Origin: Phil1 sp964487565
GTDB taxonomy: Bacteria > Bacillota > Clostridia > Christensenellales > CAG-138
Assembly (NCBI GenBank): GCA_964487565.1
Contig: CAZARN010000020.1
Location: 1 to 27,887, forward strand
Direction: 5' to 3'
DNA: 27,887 bases
A program made the position numbers and the translations under genes. The stretch's first letter is position 1. Each line of letters begins with the position of its first letter. Under the pieces are notes generated by a model, which searched no databases, was not told where the DNA came from, and saw only the letters and a list, made by a program, of their open reading frames with translations. Shown one piece after another: positions 1 to 7,286 of the stretch.

Positions 1-488
1 TGGATATCATCACGGGCACTCTCGGCAAAGCCCTCGGCGGAGCGAGCGGCGGCTATACGGCAGCGCGCAGGGAGATAATCGATCTGCTGCGTCAGCGTTC
101 GCGTCCGTATCTTTTCTCAAATACGCTTGCGCCTTCAATCTGCGCGGCGAGCATAAAGGTTCTCGACATGCTTGAAAGCTCGACGGCCCTTCGCGACAAG
201 GTGCATGAGAACACAAGGTATTTCCGTACTGAGCTTGCAAAACTCGGCTTTGACGTACCGGAGGGCACGCATCCGATAGTGCCGGTCATGCTGTATGACG
301 CGCGCGTCGCGCAGGAATTTGCTTCCCGCATGCTCGAAAAGGGCGTTTATGTGATCGGATTCTGCTATCCTGTCGTTCCCATGGGAAAGGCCAGAATACG
401 CACGCAGGTCTCCGCGGGACACAGCAAAGAAGATCTTGATTTCGCGATCAAATGCTTCGGGGAAGTCAAAGAGGAAATGGGCATTTGA
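1..488 (+). CDS. kbl: Glycine C-acetyltransferase (2-amino-3-ketobutyrate CoA ligase), 3' part
   Basis: The gene runs in from the left edge; about 161 C-terminal residues remain, read in the frame whose first full codon starts at position 3. The enzyme is PLP-dependent and acts in the cytosol. It interconverts 2-amino-3-ketobutyrate plus CoA and glycine plus acetyl-CoA, the second step of threonine breakdown through threonine dehydrogenase. The sequence opens with DIITGTLGKALGGASGGY, the hallmark block containing the Schiff-base lysine, followed by RQRSRPYLFSN, both typical of KBL rather than of other alpha-oxoamine synthases. The C-terminal motif GKARIRTQVSAGHS is also characteristic. A strong hairpin terminator follows the stop. 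Threonine dehydrogenase (tdh), a common neighbour, may lie upstream outside the window. 5-aminolevulinate synthase or BioF are less likely because the KBL-type motifs match better. Confidence 0.95.
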   Translation, partial: DIITGTLGKALGGASGGYTAARREIIDLLRQRSRPYLFSNTLAPSICAASIKVLDMLESSTALRDKVHENTRYFRTELAKLGFDVPEGTHPIVPVMLYDARVAQEFASRMLEKGVYVIGFCYPVVPMGKARIRTQVSAGHSKEDLDFAIKCFGEVKEEMGI

Positions 489-510
489 AAGCAAAAACAG
501 TGATTCTAAC

Positions 511-539
511 AAAATGGCCGGCGAATGCCGGCCATTTTT
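511..539. terminator. Bidirectional intrinsic terminator between kbl and the LysR gene
   Basis: A perfect 12-bp stem (AAAATGGCCGGC / GCCGGCCATTTT) with a GAAT loop is flanked by A-rich sequence on the left and a T run on the right. It can therefore end transcription from both convergent genes. Confidence 0.9.
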
Positions 540-555
540 CAAGCAGGATGCAAAA

Positions 556-1452
556 TCACTCGGTTTTGCTTTCGCCCAAAACGATTTGAATGAAGCGTTC
601 AGCCGCGGGTGAAAGGGGTACGCCCTCAAGGGAAATAAGACCGATACAGCGTGACGGCATGGGCGGCGTGAGCTGGACCTCAAAAAGTTCGCCGCTGTTT
701 ATGGCGCCTGCCGCAAATTCATATGTAACGCACGCAATGCCAAGCCCTATACGGGCAAACTCAACAAGCAGGCTGTGCGCGCCGAGTTCGATTTCGGGAC
801 GGAGCGTGACGCCGCAGACCGAAGCAAAATCATCAAGGTATTTTCGCGAATTGGACGCTTTTTCCAAAAGGACGAGCGGTTCGCGCGAAAGTTCATCCAT
901 GGTGACCGGGCGCTCAAGAAGGCGGGAAAACCGTGCGGAAGCAACAAACACATCGTGGACCTTGAGCACCTCGCGCACGGAAAGCGCGCTGTCGATAACG
1001 GGAAGATTGACGAGCGCTATATCGACTTTGCCGACCTTGAGAAGCTCGACTGTATCAGGCGTTGTACGGTTTGTGACCTGAAGCTGTACGTCGGGGTATT
1101 CCGAATGGAACTTTTCAAGATAAGGAAGAAGGAAAAACTGGCACAGCGTATCGGATGCGCCGATCATCAGGCCGCCGGACTGGAGAGTACGCATACGGTT
1201 GAGCTTGTCCTCCGCGGCAGTGATAAGGCTCACGGCCTTGTCGGCATAGCTGTAAAGCATACGCCCTTCGCTTGTTAAGGCGATACCGCGACTGGTGCGG
1301 GTGAAAAGGGTGCAGCCGAGCGAATCTTCAAGCCTGTGCATGGATTGGCTTATGGCGGGCTGGCTCACATACAGCTCCCGCGCTGCATGCGACAAGCTGC
1401 CGCAGCGCGCCACGGTACAGAATATACTGTACAGGTCCAGATCGATTGCCAT
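556..1452 (-). CDS. LysR-family transcriptional regulator
   Basis: A 298-residue LysR-type regulator, the usual family length. The N-terminal winged helix-turn-helix is clear: residues about 15-60 contain SLSHAARELYVSQPAISQSM and a following RLEDSLGCTLFTR segment. The rest is the periplasmic-binding-protein-like co-inducer domain, which includes the typical LMIGASDT start of subdomain 1. I place the start at ATG 1452, because GGAGG lies at 1460-1464, 7 nt away. A longer reading from 1476 would put this site inside the gene. It is divergent from the serine hydrolase gene at 1602, the usual arrangement for a LysR regulator and its target, so that hydrolase is the best guess for its target. The ligand cannot be inferred. 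It converges with kbl on a shared terminator. Confidence 0.93.
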   Translation of the reverse strand: MAIDLDLYSIFCTVARCGSLSHAARELYVSQPAISQSMHRLEDSLGCTLFTRTSRGIALTSEGRMLYSYADKAVSLITAAEDKLNRMRTLQSGGLMIGASDTLCQFFLLPYLEKFHSEYPDVQLQVTNRTTPDTVELLKVGKVDIALVNLPVIDSALSVREVLKVHDVFVASARFSRLLERPVTMDELSREPLVLLEKASNSRKYLDDFASVCGVTLRPEIELGAHSLLVEFARIGLGIACVTYEFAAGAINSGELFEVQLTPPMPSRCIGLISLEGVPLSPAAERFIQIVLGESKTE

Positions 1453-1488
1453 TGGAGAGCCTCCGTTTATAATCATGAGTTATAGGTA

Positions 1489-1517
1489 ATTATATGTGTT
1501 CGCTGCGAATAATGCAA
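1489..1517 (-). promoter_or_regulatory. Sigma-A-type promoter for the LysR gene
   Basis: On the minus strand there is a -35 TTGCAT (1512-1517) and a perfect -10 TATAAT (1489-1494), separated by 17 nt. It lies 37 nt upstream of the chosen start. Confidence 0.75.
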
Positions 1518-1536
1518 TAAGCCATATCGATAAGTA

Positions 1537-1565
1537 GTGCAAAAAGGTTGCCATAATGTTATAAT
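1537..1565 (+). promoter_or_regulatory. Promoter for the hydrolase gene with a weak -35
   Basis: A perfect -10 TATAAT (1560-1565) has only a poor -35 at the right distance (GTGCAA, 1537-1542). A weak -35 fits a gene needing an activator such as the divergent LysR protein. I could not pick out a convincing LysR dyad. Confidence 0.5.
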
Positions 1566-1601
1566 TTTTAAATAAAATCATTTTGCATGGAGGTTTTCAG
1601 G

Positions 1602-2522
1602 ATGAATCATTTCGATATTGAGTCTGCAACAGGACTTTCAAAACTCAACATAAGAATTTGGGAACCTAAATGCGAGCCTTGGGCGATTATGCAGATCGTT
1701 CACGGCATGGCAGAGCATATAGACAGATATGACGAATTTGCAGGATTCTTTGCCGACAATGGCATAATCGTCGTCGGAGCGGATATAGCTTCGCACGGTA
1801 AAAGCCGCGCGGAAGGCGGAGTGAAGGGCTATTTCGGTGAAAATGACGGTTGGGGCTCGCTTATTGAGGATATTCGCTCGATCCACAACAATATAACCAC
1901 GGTTTATGACAAACTTCCATGCGTACTTTTCGGGCACAGCATGGGTTCATTCCTCACAATGACATATGCGTCGCGTTTCGGCAACGATATGGACGGTTTC
2001 ATACTCAGCGGCGTGGCAGGCAGCAATCCCGCCATACCCATCGCAAAACTTATCGCGAAACACGAAATAAAAAAGAACGGCGCAACAACGCCCAGCAACT
2101 TGCTCAACAGCCTTTCCTTCGGCTCGTATAACAAGGCGTTCAGACCAAACCGCACCGATTTCGATTGGCTTTCAACAAACGAGGACAGTGTTGATGCCTA
2201 TGTAAAAGACGACGAATGCGGTTATGTTTTCACCGCCGGCGGGTTCAGGGACCTTTTCAACGGACTTTCGGAAATAAGTTCCGCGAGGTGGGCTGAAAAG
2301 GTTGCGAAAAAGCCTATAATGATAGTTTCCGGCGATAAGGATCCCGTTGGTGCAAACGGAAAAGGGCCGAAGCAGGTGGCTTCATGGCTTATGGAAACGG
2401 GTCACGACGTGACGCTGAAGCTCTATGAAGGCATGCGGCATGAGGTGCATAACGAGATAGGCCGCGAGACGGTATATATGGACATTCTTTCATTCATGAC
2501 GATGTATTTCAGGAAGGATTGA
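1602..2522 (+). CDS. Alpha/beta hydrolase, monoacylglycerol lipase-like (serine hydrolase)
   Basis: A 306-residue cytosolic protein of the Hydrolase_4 type (monoacylglycerol lipase/lysophospholipase-like). Visible family features are the oxyanion-region block VHGMAEHIDRYDEFAGFFA near residue 34, ADIASHGKS, and the nucleophile elbow GHSMGS with Ser113. Asp247 in SGDKDPVG and His280 in GMRHEVHNE are the probable other triad members. There is no signal peptide or membrane segment. I chose ATG 1602 because GGAGG at 1589-1593 sits 8 nt before it; the ATG at 1587 overlaps that site and would add five residues. The family hydrolyses ester bonds of monoacylglycerols or other carboxylic esters; the actual substrate is not readable here. 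The divergent LysR gene suggests regulated expression. The next gene starts 3 nt after the stop, suggesting cotranscription. Confidence 0.88.
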   Translation: MNHFDIESATGLSKLNIRIWEPKCEPWAIMQIVHGMAEHIDRYDEFAGFFADNGIIVVGADIASHGKSRAEGGVKGYFGENDGWGSLIEDIRSIHNNITTVYDKLPCVLFGHSMGSFLTMTYASRFGNDMDGFILSGVAGSNPAIPIAKLIAKHEIKKNGATTPSNLLNSLSFGSYNKAFRPNRTDFDWLSTNEDSVDAYVKDDECGYVFTAGGFRDLFNGLSEISSARWAEKVAKKPIMIVSGDKDPVGANGKGPKQVASWLMETGHDVTLKLYEGMRHEVHNEIGRETVYMDILSFMTMYFRKD

Positions 2523-2525
2523 CTT

Positions 2526-3095
2526 ATGCCGCATTATGAATGGGGCGAGCTTTATAAAGAGCTTTATGCCTGTGAGGAATGCGATCTTGCGAAAACGCGC
2601 AACAACGTCGTTATCGGCACAGGCAAGGCGGACGCCGAGGTGATGTTTATCGGCGAAGGCCCCGGAAGGGATGAAGACCTTCAGGGACTGCCGTTTGTCG
2701 GCGCAGCAGGTCAACTGCTGGATAAAATGCTTGCTTCGATAGAGCTTGACAGGAGCCGTGTCTACATCGCAAATATCGTGAAATGCCGGCCGCCCGGCAA
2801 CCGCACGCCGGTCGAGGATGAAGCGCAGGCGTGTCTGCCGTATCTGCGCGCGCAGGTCGCGCTTGTACGCCCGAAGATAATCGTATGCCTCGGACGGACG
2901 GCAGCGAGGTATGTTTTTGATGAGGAAGTGCATATCACGCGCGACCGCGGAATATGGAGATGCAAGAAAAGCATATGGATGATCGCAACATATCATCCCG
3001 CGGCGCTTTTGAGGGATGAAGGTAAAAAGCCCGAAGCATGGGCGGATATGCAGGCTATACGCGCGAAGCTTGACGAACTGAACGGTAAAAAGTGA
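2526..3095 (+). CDS. Family 4 uracil-DNA glycosylase (Fe-S type)
   Basis: A 189-residue DNA repair enzyme that removes uracil arising from cytosine deamination. Family-4 features are present. Cys16 and Cys19 (CEEC), Cys87 (in CRPPGNRTP) and Cys103 are placed as [4Fe-4S] ligands. The uracil-binding motif GEGPGRDEDLQGLPFVG is at about residues 39-55, and the C-terminal YHPAALLR segment carries the second active-site motif. The length matches short bacterial family-4 enzymes. The start lies 3 nt after the hydrolase stop, with a purine-rich AGGAAGGA site overlapping the end of that gene. It was probably cotranscribed with the hydrolase, with no functional link implied. Some relatives are annotated as phage SPO1 DNA-polymerase-related proteins; this is the same family. 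Confidence 0.93.
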   Translation: MPHYEWGELYKELYACEECDLAKTRNNVVIGTGKADAEVMFIGEGPGRDEDLQGLPFVGAAGQLLDKMLASIELDRSRVYIANIVKCRPPGNRTPVEDEAQACLPYLRAQVALVRPKIIVCLGRTAARYVFDEEVHITRDRGIWRCKKSIWMIATYHPAALLRDEGKKPEAWADMQAIRAKLDELNGKK

Positions 3096-3105
3096 ACGGG
3101 TACAC

Positions 3106-3134
3106 TTGTAACGCACGCGGAGTAATGATATAAT
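3106..3134 (+). promoter_or_regulatory. Strong sigma-A-type promoter for yebC
   Basis: A -35 TTGTAA (3106-3111), a 17-nt spacer and a perfect -10 TATAAT (3129-3134) sit just after the glycosylase stop and about 32 nt before the yebC start. Confidence 0.8.
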
Positions 3135-3166
3135 CAATTGTTACTTTTATTCGGAGGATACTGATA

Positions 3167-3913
3167 ATGTCTGGACATTCCAAGTGGGCAAACATCAAGA
3201 ACAAGAAAGAAAAGACCGATTCTCAGCGCGGCAAGATATTCACCAAGATCGGCCGTGAGATTGCGATAGCCGTCAAGGAGGGCGGAAGCGACCCGAACAA
3301 CAACTCCAAGCTCAGGGATGTTGTGGCCAAAGCCAAGGCCGCCAACATGCCAAACGACAATATCGCCCGCTCCATCAAAAAGGCTGCCGGCGAGATGGGC
3401 AGCGTCAATTATGAAGAGATCACTTATGAAGGTTACGGCCCGAACGGCATAGCGCTCATCGTTGAAGTCGTTACAGACAACCGCAATCGCACAGCCGCCG
3501 AGGTCCGTCATCTCTTCGACAAGAGCGGCGGCGCGCTCGGCGCGTCAGGCTGCGTGTCATGGATGTTCAGCAAGCGCGGGCTTCTCGTCATAGAGAAAAG
3601 CGCTTCCATCGATGAGGATGAGCTTATGATGCAGTCGCTCGACGCGGGCGCAGAGGACTTCGTTCCCCTTGAAGACGTATACGAAGTCTATACCGCCTTC
3701 ACCGATTTTACAAAAGTGAGAGAGGCGCTTGAGGCCGCGGGATACGAATTCATCTCCGCCGAGGTTTCGATGATACCGCAGACGACGGTCGACGCGACGG
3801 ATGAGGAACTTGCCGAAAAGGTGGAGCGCATGATCGACCGGTTTGAGGATGACGACGACGTGCAGGAGGTCTATCACAACGCCGTGCTTCCCGAGGAAGA
3901 GGAAGAGGACTGA
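3167..3913 (+). CDS. yebC: YebC/PmpR/TACO1-family protein
   Basis: A 248-residue member of the YebC/TACO1 family, with the near-invariant N-terminus MSGHSKWANIKNKKEKTDSQ and GKIFTKIGREI. The block NMPNDNIARSIKKAAGE at about residues 64-80 and the central GPNGIALIVEVVTDNRNRT are equally typical. Members have been described as DNA-binding regulators, and more recently as ribosome-associated factors helping translation through proline stretches. Which role applies here cannot be told from sequence. The C-terminus is strongly acidic (DDDD and a terminal EEEEED). A GGAGG site 9 nt upstream fixes the start. The gene is monocistronic, with its own promoter and terminator. Confidence 0.97.
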   Translation: MSGHSKWANIKNKKEKTDSQRGKIFTKIGREIAIAVKEGGSDPNNNSKLRDVVAKAKAANMPNDNIARSIKKAAGEMGSVNYEEITYEGYGPNGIALIVEVVTDNRNRTAAEVRHLFDKSGGALGASGCVSWMFSKRGLLVIEKSASIDEDELMMQSLDAGAEDFVPLEDVYEVYTAFTDFTKVREALEAAGYEFISAEVSMIPQTTVDATDEELAEKVERMIDRFEDDDDVQEVYHNAVLPEEEEED

Positions 3914-3925
3914 TACAGATATTGC

Positions 3926-3949
3926 AAGCGGGCTTCGGCCCGCTTTTTT
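3926..3949 (+). terminator. Intrinsic terminator of yebC
   Basis: An AAGCGGGC / GCCCGCTT stem closed by a TTCG tetraloop is followed by a run of six T residues. Confidence 0.93.
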
Positions 3950-4009
3950 ACTTTATTTTGTCCTGATTTCGTCGGAATTCTGTACAATTATGACAAAAGA
4001 CGAAAACGC

Positions 4010-4038
4010 TTGAAAGGAACAAAAGCAAATAATATAAT
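4010..4038 (+). promoter_or_regulatory. Promoter of the first two-component system
   Basis: A -35 TTGAAA (4010-4015), a 17-nt spacer and a perfect -10 TATAAT (4033-4038). A GGGGG ribosome binding site follows at 4055-4059. Confidence 0.78.
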
Positions 4039-4068
4039 CGCGGTATAAGTTATAGGGGGTATCATTCA

Positions 4069-4761
4069 ATGTCAGCACAAAAAATACTCATTTGCGACGA
4101 TCAACCGATTTTGCATGAGACGCTCGGCGTTTATCTTGAAAACGAGGGCTTCGAGCATTATTCCGCAATGGACGGCCAGGAAGCGCTTGATAAATTCAAC
4201 TCAATAAAACCCGACCTCATAATACTCGACATCATGATGCCGAAAAAATCAGGCACCGATGTTTGCCGGGAGATCCGTTCCGTAAGCAGAGTGCCTATAA
4301 TAATGCTTACTGCAAAGGGCGAGGAAATAGACAGGATCGTAGGTCTGGAGCTTGGCGCCGACGATTATATCGTGAAACCGTACAGCGCAAGAGAGGTCGT
4401 CGCGCGCATCAAAGCCGTGCTTCGCCGCTTCAGCGCCGCCAAGGAGCAACCCCAGAAGGTGCTTGAATTTGACGACCTCATAATAAACATAAACAGCTAT
4501 GACGTTCGGGTGAAGGGCGAAAGGATTCCGTTCACGCCAAAGGAAGTCGAGATATTCCAGCTTCTTGCCTCCCATCCGGGCCGCGTGTTCGAGCGCGAAC
4601 AGATACTCACGCAGGTGTGGGGATATAATGACTTTTTCGGCGATACGCGCGCCGTTGACACCCAGATAAAACGCATACGGCAGAAGCTGCCGCAGGAAGG
4701 CGTGAACTGGGCTATAAAAACGGTATACGGGGTGGGCTATAAATTCGAGGCCGGCAAATAA
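4069..4761 (+). CDS. OmpR/PhoB-family response regulator (system 1)
   Basis: A 230-residue response regulator. Receiver domain residues 5-118 contain the acidic pair Asp10/Asp11, the phosphoacceptor Asp54 (in LDIMMP), Thr81 and Lys103 (IVKP). A winged-helix DNA-binding domain fills about residues 130-228, with the family signature FTPKEVEIFQLLASHPG, the recognition-helix region DTQIKRIRQKL and the terminal IKTVYGVGYKF. It should be phosphorylated by the kinase immediately downstream, whose start overlaps its stop (TAATG). A GGGGG site 9 nt upstream supports the start. It is strikingly similar to the regulator at 6594, with shared runs such as TAKGEEIDRI and LELGADDYIVKP, indicating a tandem duplication. 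Target genes are unknown. Confidence 0.96.
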   Translation: MSAQKILICDDQPILHETLGVYLENEGFEHYSAMDGQEALDKFNSIKPDLIILDIMMPKKSGTDVCREIRSVSRVPIIMLTAKGEEIDRIVGLELGADDYIVKPYSAREVVARIKAVLRRFSAAKEQPQKVLEFDDLIININSYDVRVKGERIPFTPKEVEIFQLLASHPGRVFEREQILTQVWGYNDFFGDTRAVDTQIKRIRQKLPQEGVNWAIKTVYGVGYKFEAGK

Positions 4762-6512
4762 TGAACTCCCTTCTGAAGAAAACGCTTTGCCTTATACTGA
4801 TCACGGTTTTGCTCAGCGCCGGATTGACGATGATCGTTTTTCGCGTGACAGGAACGAAAGCATACGCCGATATAAAGCTTGACGAGCTTCTGCCGAGAGC
4901 CATATTCCTCGCCGACAGGACAGCCGAATTCATGCAGGGCATGATAACAAAAACAGAATACGAGCAAACAATAAATTCCGACAGAAAAATATGGGACGCG
5001 GAGCCGTATATCTATAATTCGGACGGAACGCTCATCGCATATTCAACGCGGGGCGACTATGAAAACGACACGGCGCTCATATCAAAAAAGCTTTCAAGCG
5101 TGCTTGCCGGAACCTCGATAGGCTCGTTTACGATAAAAAACGGTTCCGGCGTGATGGTCGGAACGCCTGTAATAAGCGTATACGGCACAACGATAGGCGC
5201 GGTGTTCCTCGTTAAGCCGCTCAGGGAACTGAACACGACGCTCAGCTCGCTCGTTTGGGCGCTTGCGATCGCGATGCTGCTTTCTGTTCTCATAATGATC
5301 GTGCCGTCCTATATTATTTCACGCAGGCTGACGGGGCCTCTGAAAACAATGAACACGGCGGCGCTTGCCATGGCGCAGGGCAATTTCGGCGTGCGGGCGC
5401 ATGAAAAGGGTAAGGATGAGATCGCGCAGCTCGGCCGCTCGCTCAACGCGCTGTCAGGCGCTCTGTCATCAACGATAGGTGAGCTTACATTTGAGCGCAA
5501 CAGGTTGAGACGTGTGCTCAACGGACTCGGAGAGGGTGTTGTGGCCGTGAATGAACACGGCGCGGTAATGCAATATAACCCGGCCGCTTTGACCCTGATG
5601 GGCTGTGACGGCGACAAGCCGGAAACCTCCGAGGTGTATCGTTCCATACATGATGAGATAAACAGGGTTCTCGGCGGCGAAGAAACCGAAACGGCGCAAC
5701 GCGCGAAGGGTGAAAGAACGCTGCGCTTCACGATAAGCGCGCTGCGTGATTCCGACGGCGTCGGCGAAGGCGCGCTCGTCCTAGTGCAGGATGTGACGGA
5801 ATCGGTTCGTCTTGAGCAAACGAGGCGGGATTATGTGGCTAACGTTTCACACGAGCTGCGTACTCCGCTTGCTTCCATAAGGAGCCTTTCCGACGCGCTG
5901 TGCGACGGACTGATAAAAAAGGACGAAGACCGGCTGAGATATTACGGATATATCCAGAAGGAGACCATACGGCTATCAAGGCTGATAGACGATCTGCTTG
6001 AACTTTCGCGGCTTCAATCCGGCGCGATCGCGCTCACAAAGCAGAAGATGGCCGCAGACGAGCTGATATACGACGTTGCGGAACGCTTCGGGCGCATGGC
6101 AAAGGAACACGGCATTGAGATAAAGCTTCAGGTTCCGGAAGATCTGCCCGAGGTATACAGCAATCCGGACAGGGCTGAGCAGGTGCTTGTCGCCCTCATA
6201 GACAATGCCATAAAGCACAGTGGTCAATCCGGCAGCATCGTCGCGGTGAAAGCGAAAGCCGAAGATGATCGCGTGGTGATTTCGGTTGAAAACGCTGGCG
6301 AGATCGCCGAGACTGATATAGAGCATATTTTCGAAAGGTTTTACAAGGCCGATAAATCCCATTCAGGCGAGGGGACAGGCCTCGGCCTTTCGATCTCAAA
6401 GGAGATCATGGAGCTACTCGGAGAAAAAATATGGGCGCAAAGCGCCGGCGGTACTGTAACTTTCGGTTTCACGCTCAAAAAGTTGCATCCTTGTGTCGAA
6501 ACAGGAAATTAA
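4761..6512 (+). CDS. Membrane sensor histidine kinase with HAMP and PAS domains; degenerate G1 box (system 1)
   Basis: A 583-residue PhoR/WalK-like kinase. In order it has a membrane helix at about 5-27, an extracytoplasmic sensor (about 28-160) with Cache-like strands, and a second helix (about 164-188). Then come HAMP (190-240), PAS (about 245-350), HisKA with the phosphorylated His364 in NVSHELRTPL, and HATPase_c (about 460-575). The N box (LIDNAIKH) and G2 (GTGLGLS) are intact. The G1 box, normally D-x-G-x-G-I, reads NAGEI: Asn511 replaces Asp and one Gly is deleted compared with the sister kinase at 7287. CusS-like kinases tolerate a similar variant, so loss of activity is not certain. 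Translation is coupled to the regulator through TAATG. The stimulus is unknown. The sensor begins with DIKLDEL, as in the sister kinase. Confidence 0.95.
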   Translation: MNSLLKKTLCLILITVLLSAGLTMIVFRVTGTKAYADIKLDELLPRAIFLADRTAEFMQGMITKTEYEQTINSDRKIWDAEPYIYNSDGTLIAYSTRGDYENDTALISKKLSSVLAGTSIGSFTIKNGSGVMVGTPVISVYGTTIGAVFLVKPLRELNTTLSSLVWALAIAMLLSVLIMIVPSYIISRRLTGPLKTMNTAALAMAQGNFGVRAHEKGKDEIAQLGRSLNALSGALSSTIGELTFERNRLRRVLNGLGEGVVAVNEHGAVMQYNPAALTLMGCDGDKPETSEVYRSIHDEINRVLGGEETETAQRAKGERTLRFTISALRDSDGVGEGALVLVQDVTESVRLEQTRRDYVANVSHELRTPLASIRSLSDALCDGLIKKDEDRLRYYGYIQKETIRLSRLIDDLLELSRLQSGAIALTKQKMAADELIYDVAERFGRMAKEHGIEIKLQVPEDLPEVYSNPDRAEQVLVALIDNAIKHSGQSGSIVAVKAKAEDDRVVISVENAGEIAETDIEHIFERFYKADKSHSGEGTGLGLSISKEIMELLGEKIWAQSAGGTVTFGFTLKKLHPCVETGN

Positions 6513-6535
6513 ACGTAAAACAGTACAAGCGCCTA

Positions 6536-6564
6536 TTCAAACGAAGGCAGGGAAGTGTTATAAT
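6536..6564 (+). promoter_or_regulatory. Promoter of the second two-component system
   Basis: A -35 TTCAAA (6536-6541), a 17-nt spacer and a perfect -10 TATAAT (6559-6564). A GGGGGG ribosome binding site follows, echoing the design upstream of system 1. Confidence 0.7.
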
Positions 6565-6593
6565 CAAAACAGTAGATTCAGGGGGGTAGCACT

Positions 6594-7283
6594 ATGAGCA
6601 CAGTAAAGATTTTGATAGCGGATGATGATCCAAACGTTCATGAGTCGCTTGGCATTTACATCAGAGACGCCGGATATGAAACGGTTGATGTTTTTGACGG
6701 AGCCGCCGCTGTAACCGCTGTCGGCGAGCCGGATGTCGCTTTATGCGTGCTTGACATAATGATGCCCGTGATGTCGGGCATCGACGCATGCAAGGAGATC
6801 CGCAAAACGTCGAGGATCCCGATAATCATGCTTACCGCAAAGGGCGAGGAGATCGATCGGATACTCGGGCTTGAGCTGGGCGCCGACGATTATATCGTGA
6901 AGCCGTTCAGCCCGCGCGAGGTGGTCACGCGCATAAAAGCCGTGCTTCGCCGAACAAACGACCAGAAACAGACGCAGGATGACGGCTGCGTAACTTTTGA
7001 CCAGCTTGTTATCGACATAAAGAGTTATACTGTCACGCTCAGGGGACAGCCAATAATCTGCACTCCAAAGGAAATCGAAATACTTTTTATGCTGGCGTCC
7101 AATCCGGGCCAGGTTTTCACGAGGGAACAGCTTCTCAACAAGGTTTGGGGTTATGATTTTGCCGGTGAAACACGCACGGTTGACACGCACATCAAGCGTA
7201 TCCGCGCAAAGCTTGACAACACTGGGCTCAATTGGTCGATAAAGACCATATATGGCGTCGGGTATAAATTCGAGGTCGAGTGA
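6594..7283 (+). CDS. OmpR/PhoB-family response regulator (system 2)
   Basis: A 229-residue response regulator, a close paralogue of the one at 4069. The receiver has the acidic cluster Asp10-12, phosphoacceptor Asp54 in LDIMMPVMSG, the TAKGEEIDRI block and the IVKP lysine. The winged-helix effector domain carries CTPKEIEILFMLASNPG, TVDTHIKRIRAKLD and the terminal TIYGVGYKFEVE. The kinase start follows its stop by 3 nt, so the pair is cotranscribed. The DNA-recognition helix segment differs from system 1 (TVDTHIKRIRAKL against AVDTQIKRIRQKL) by a few residues only. The two regulators may therefore bind related sites; that is inference. Confidence 0.96.
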   Translation: MSTVKILIADDDPNVHESLGIYIRDAGYETVDVFDGAAAVTAVGEPDVALCVLDIMMPVMSGIDACKEIRKTSRIPIIMLTAKGEEIDRILGLELGADDYIVKPFSPREVVTRIKAVLRRTNDQKQTQDDGCVTFDQLVIDIKSYTVTLRGQPIICTPKEIEILFMLASNPGQVFTREQLLNKVWGYDFAGETRTVDTHIKRIRAKLDNTGLNWSIKTIYGVGYKFEVE

Positions 7284-7286
7284 CCA

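Noticed and set aside
1495..1559. Search for a LysR-type T-N11-A operator between the divergent genes
   Set aside because: The region is AT-rich and has a direct repeat of ATAAG, but no clear inverted repeat, so I list no operator.
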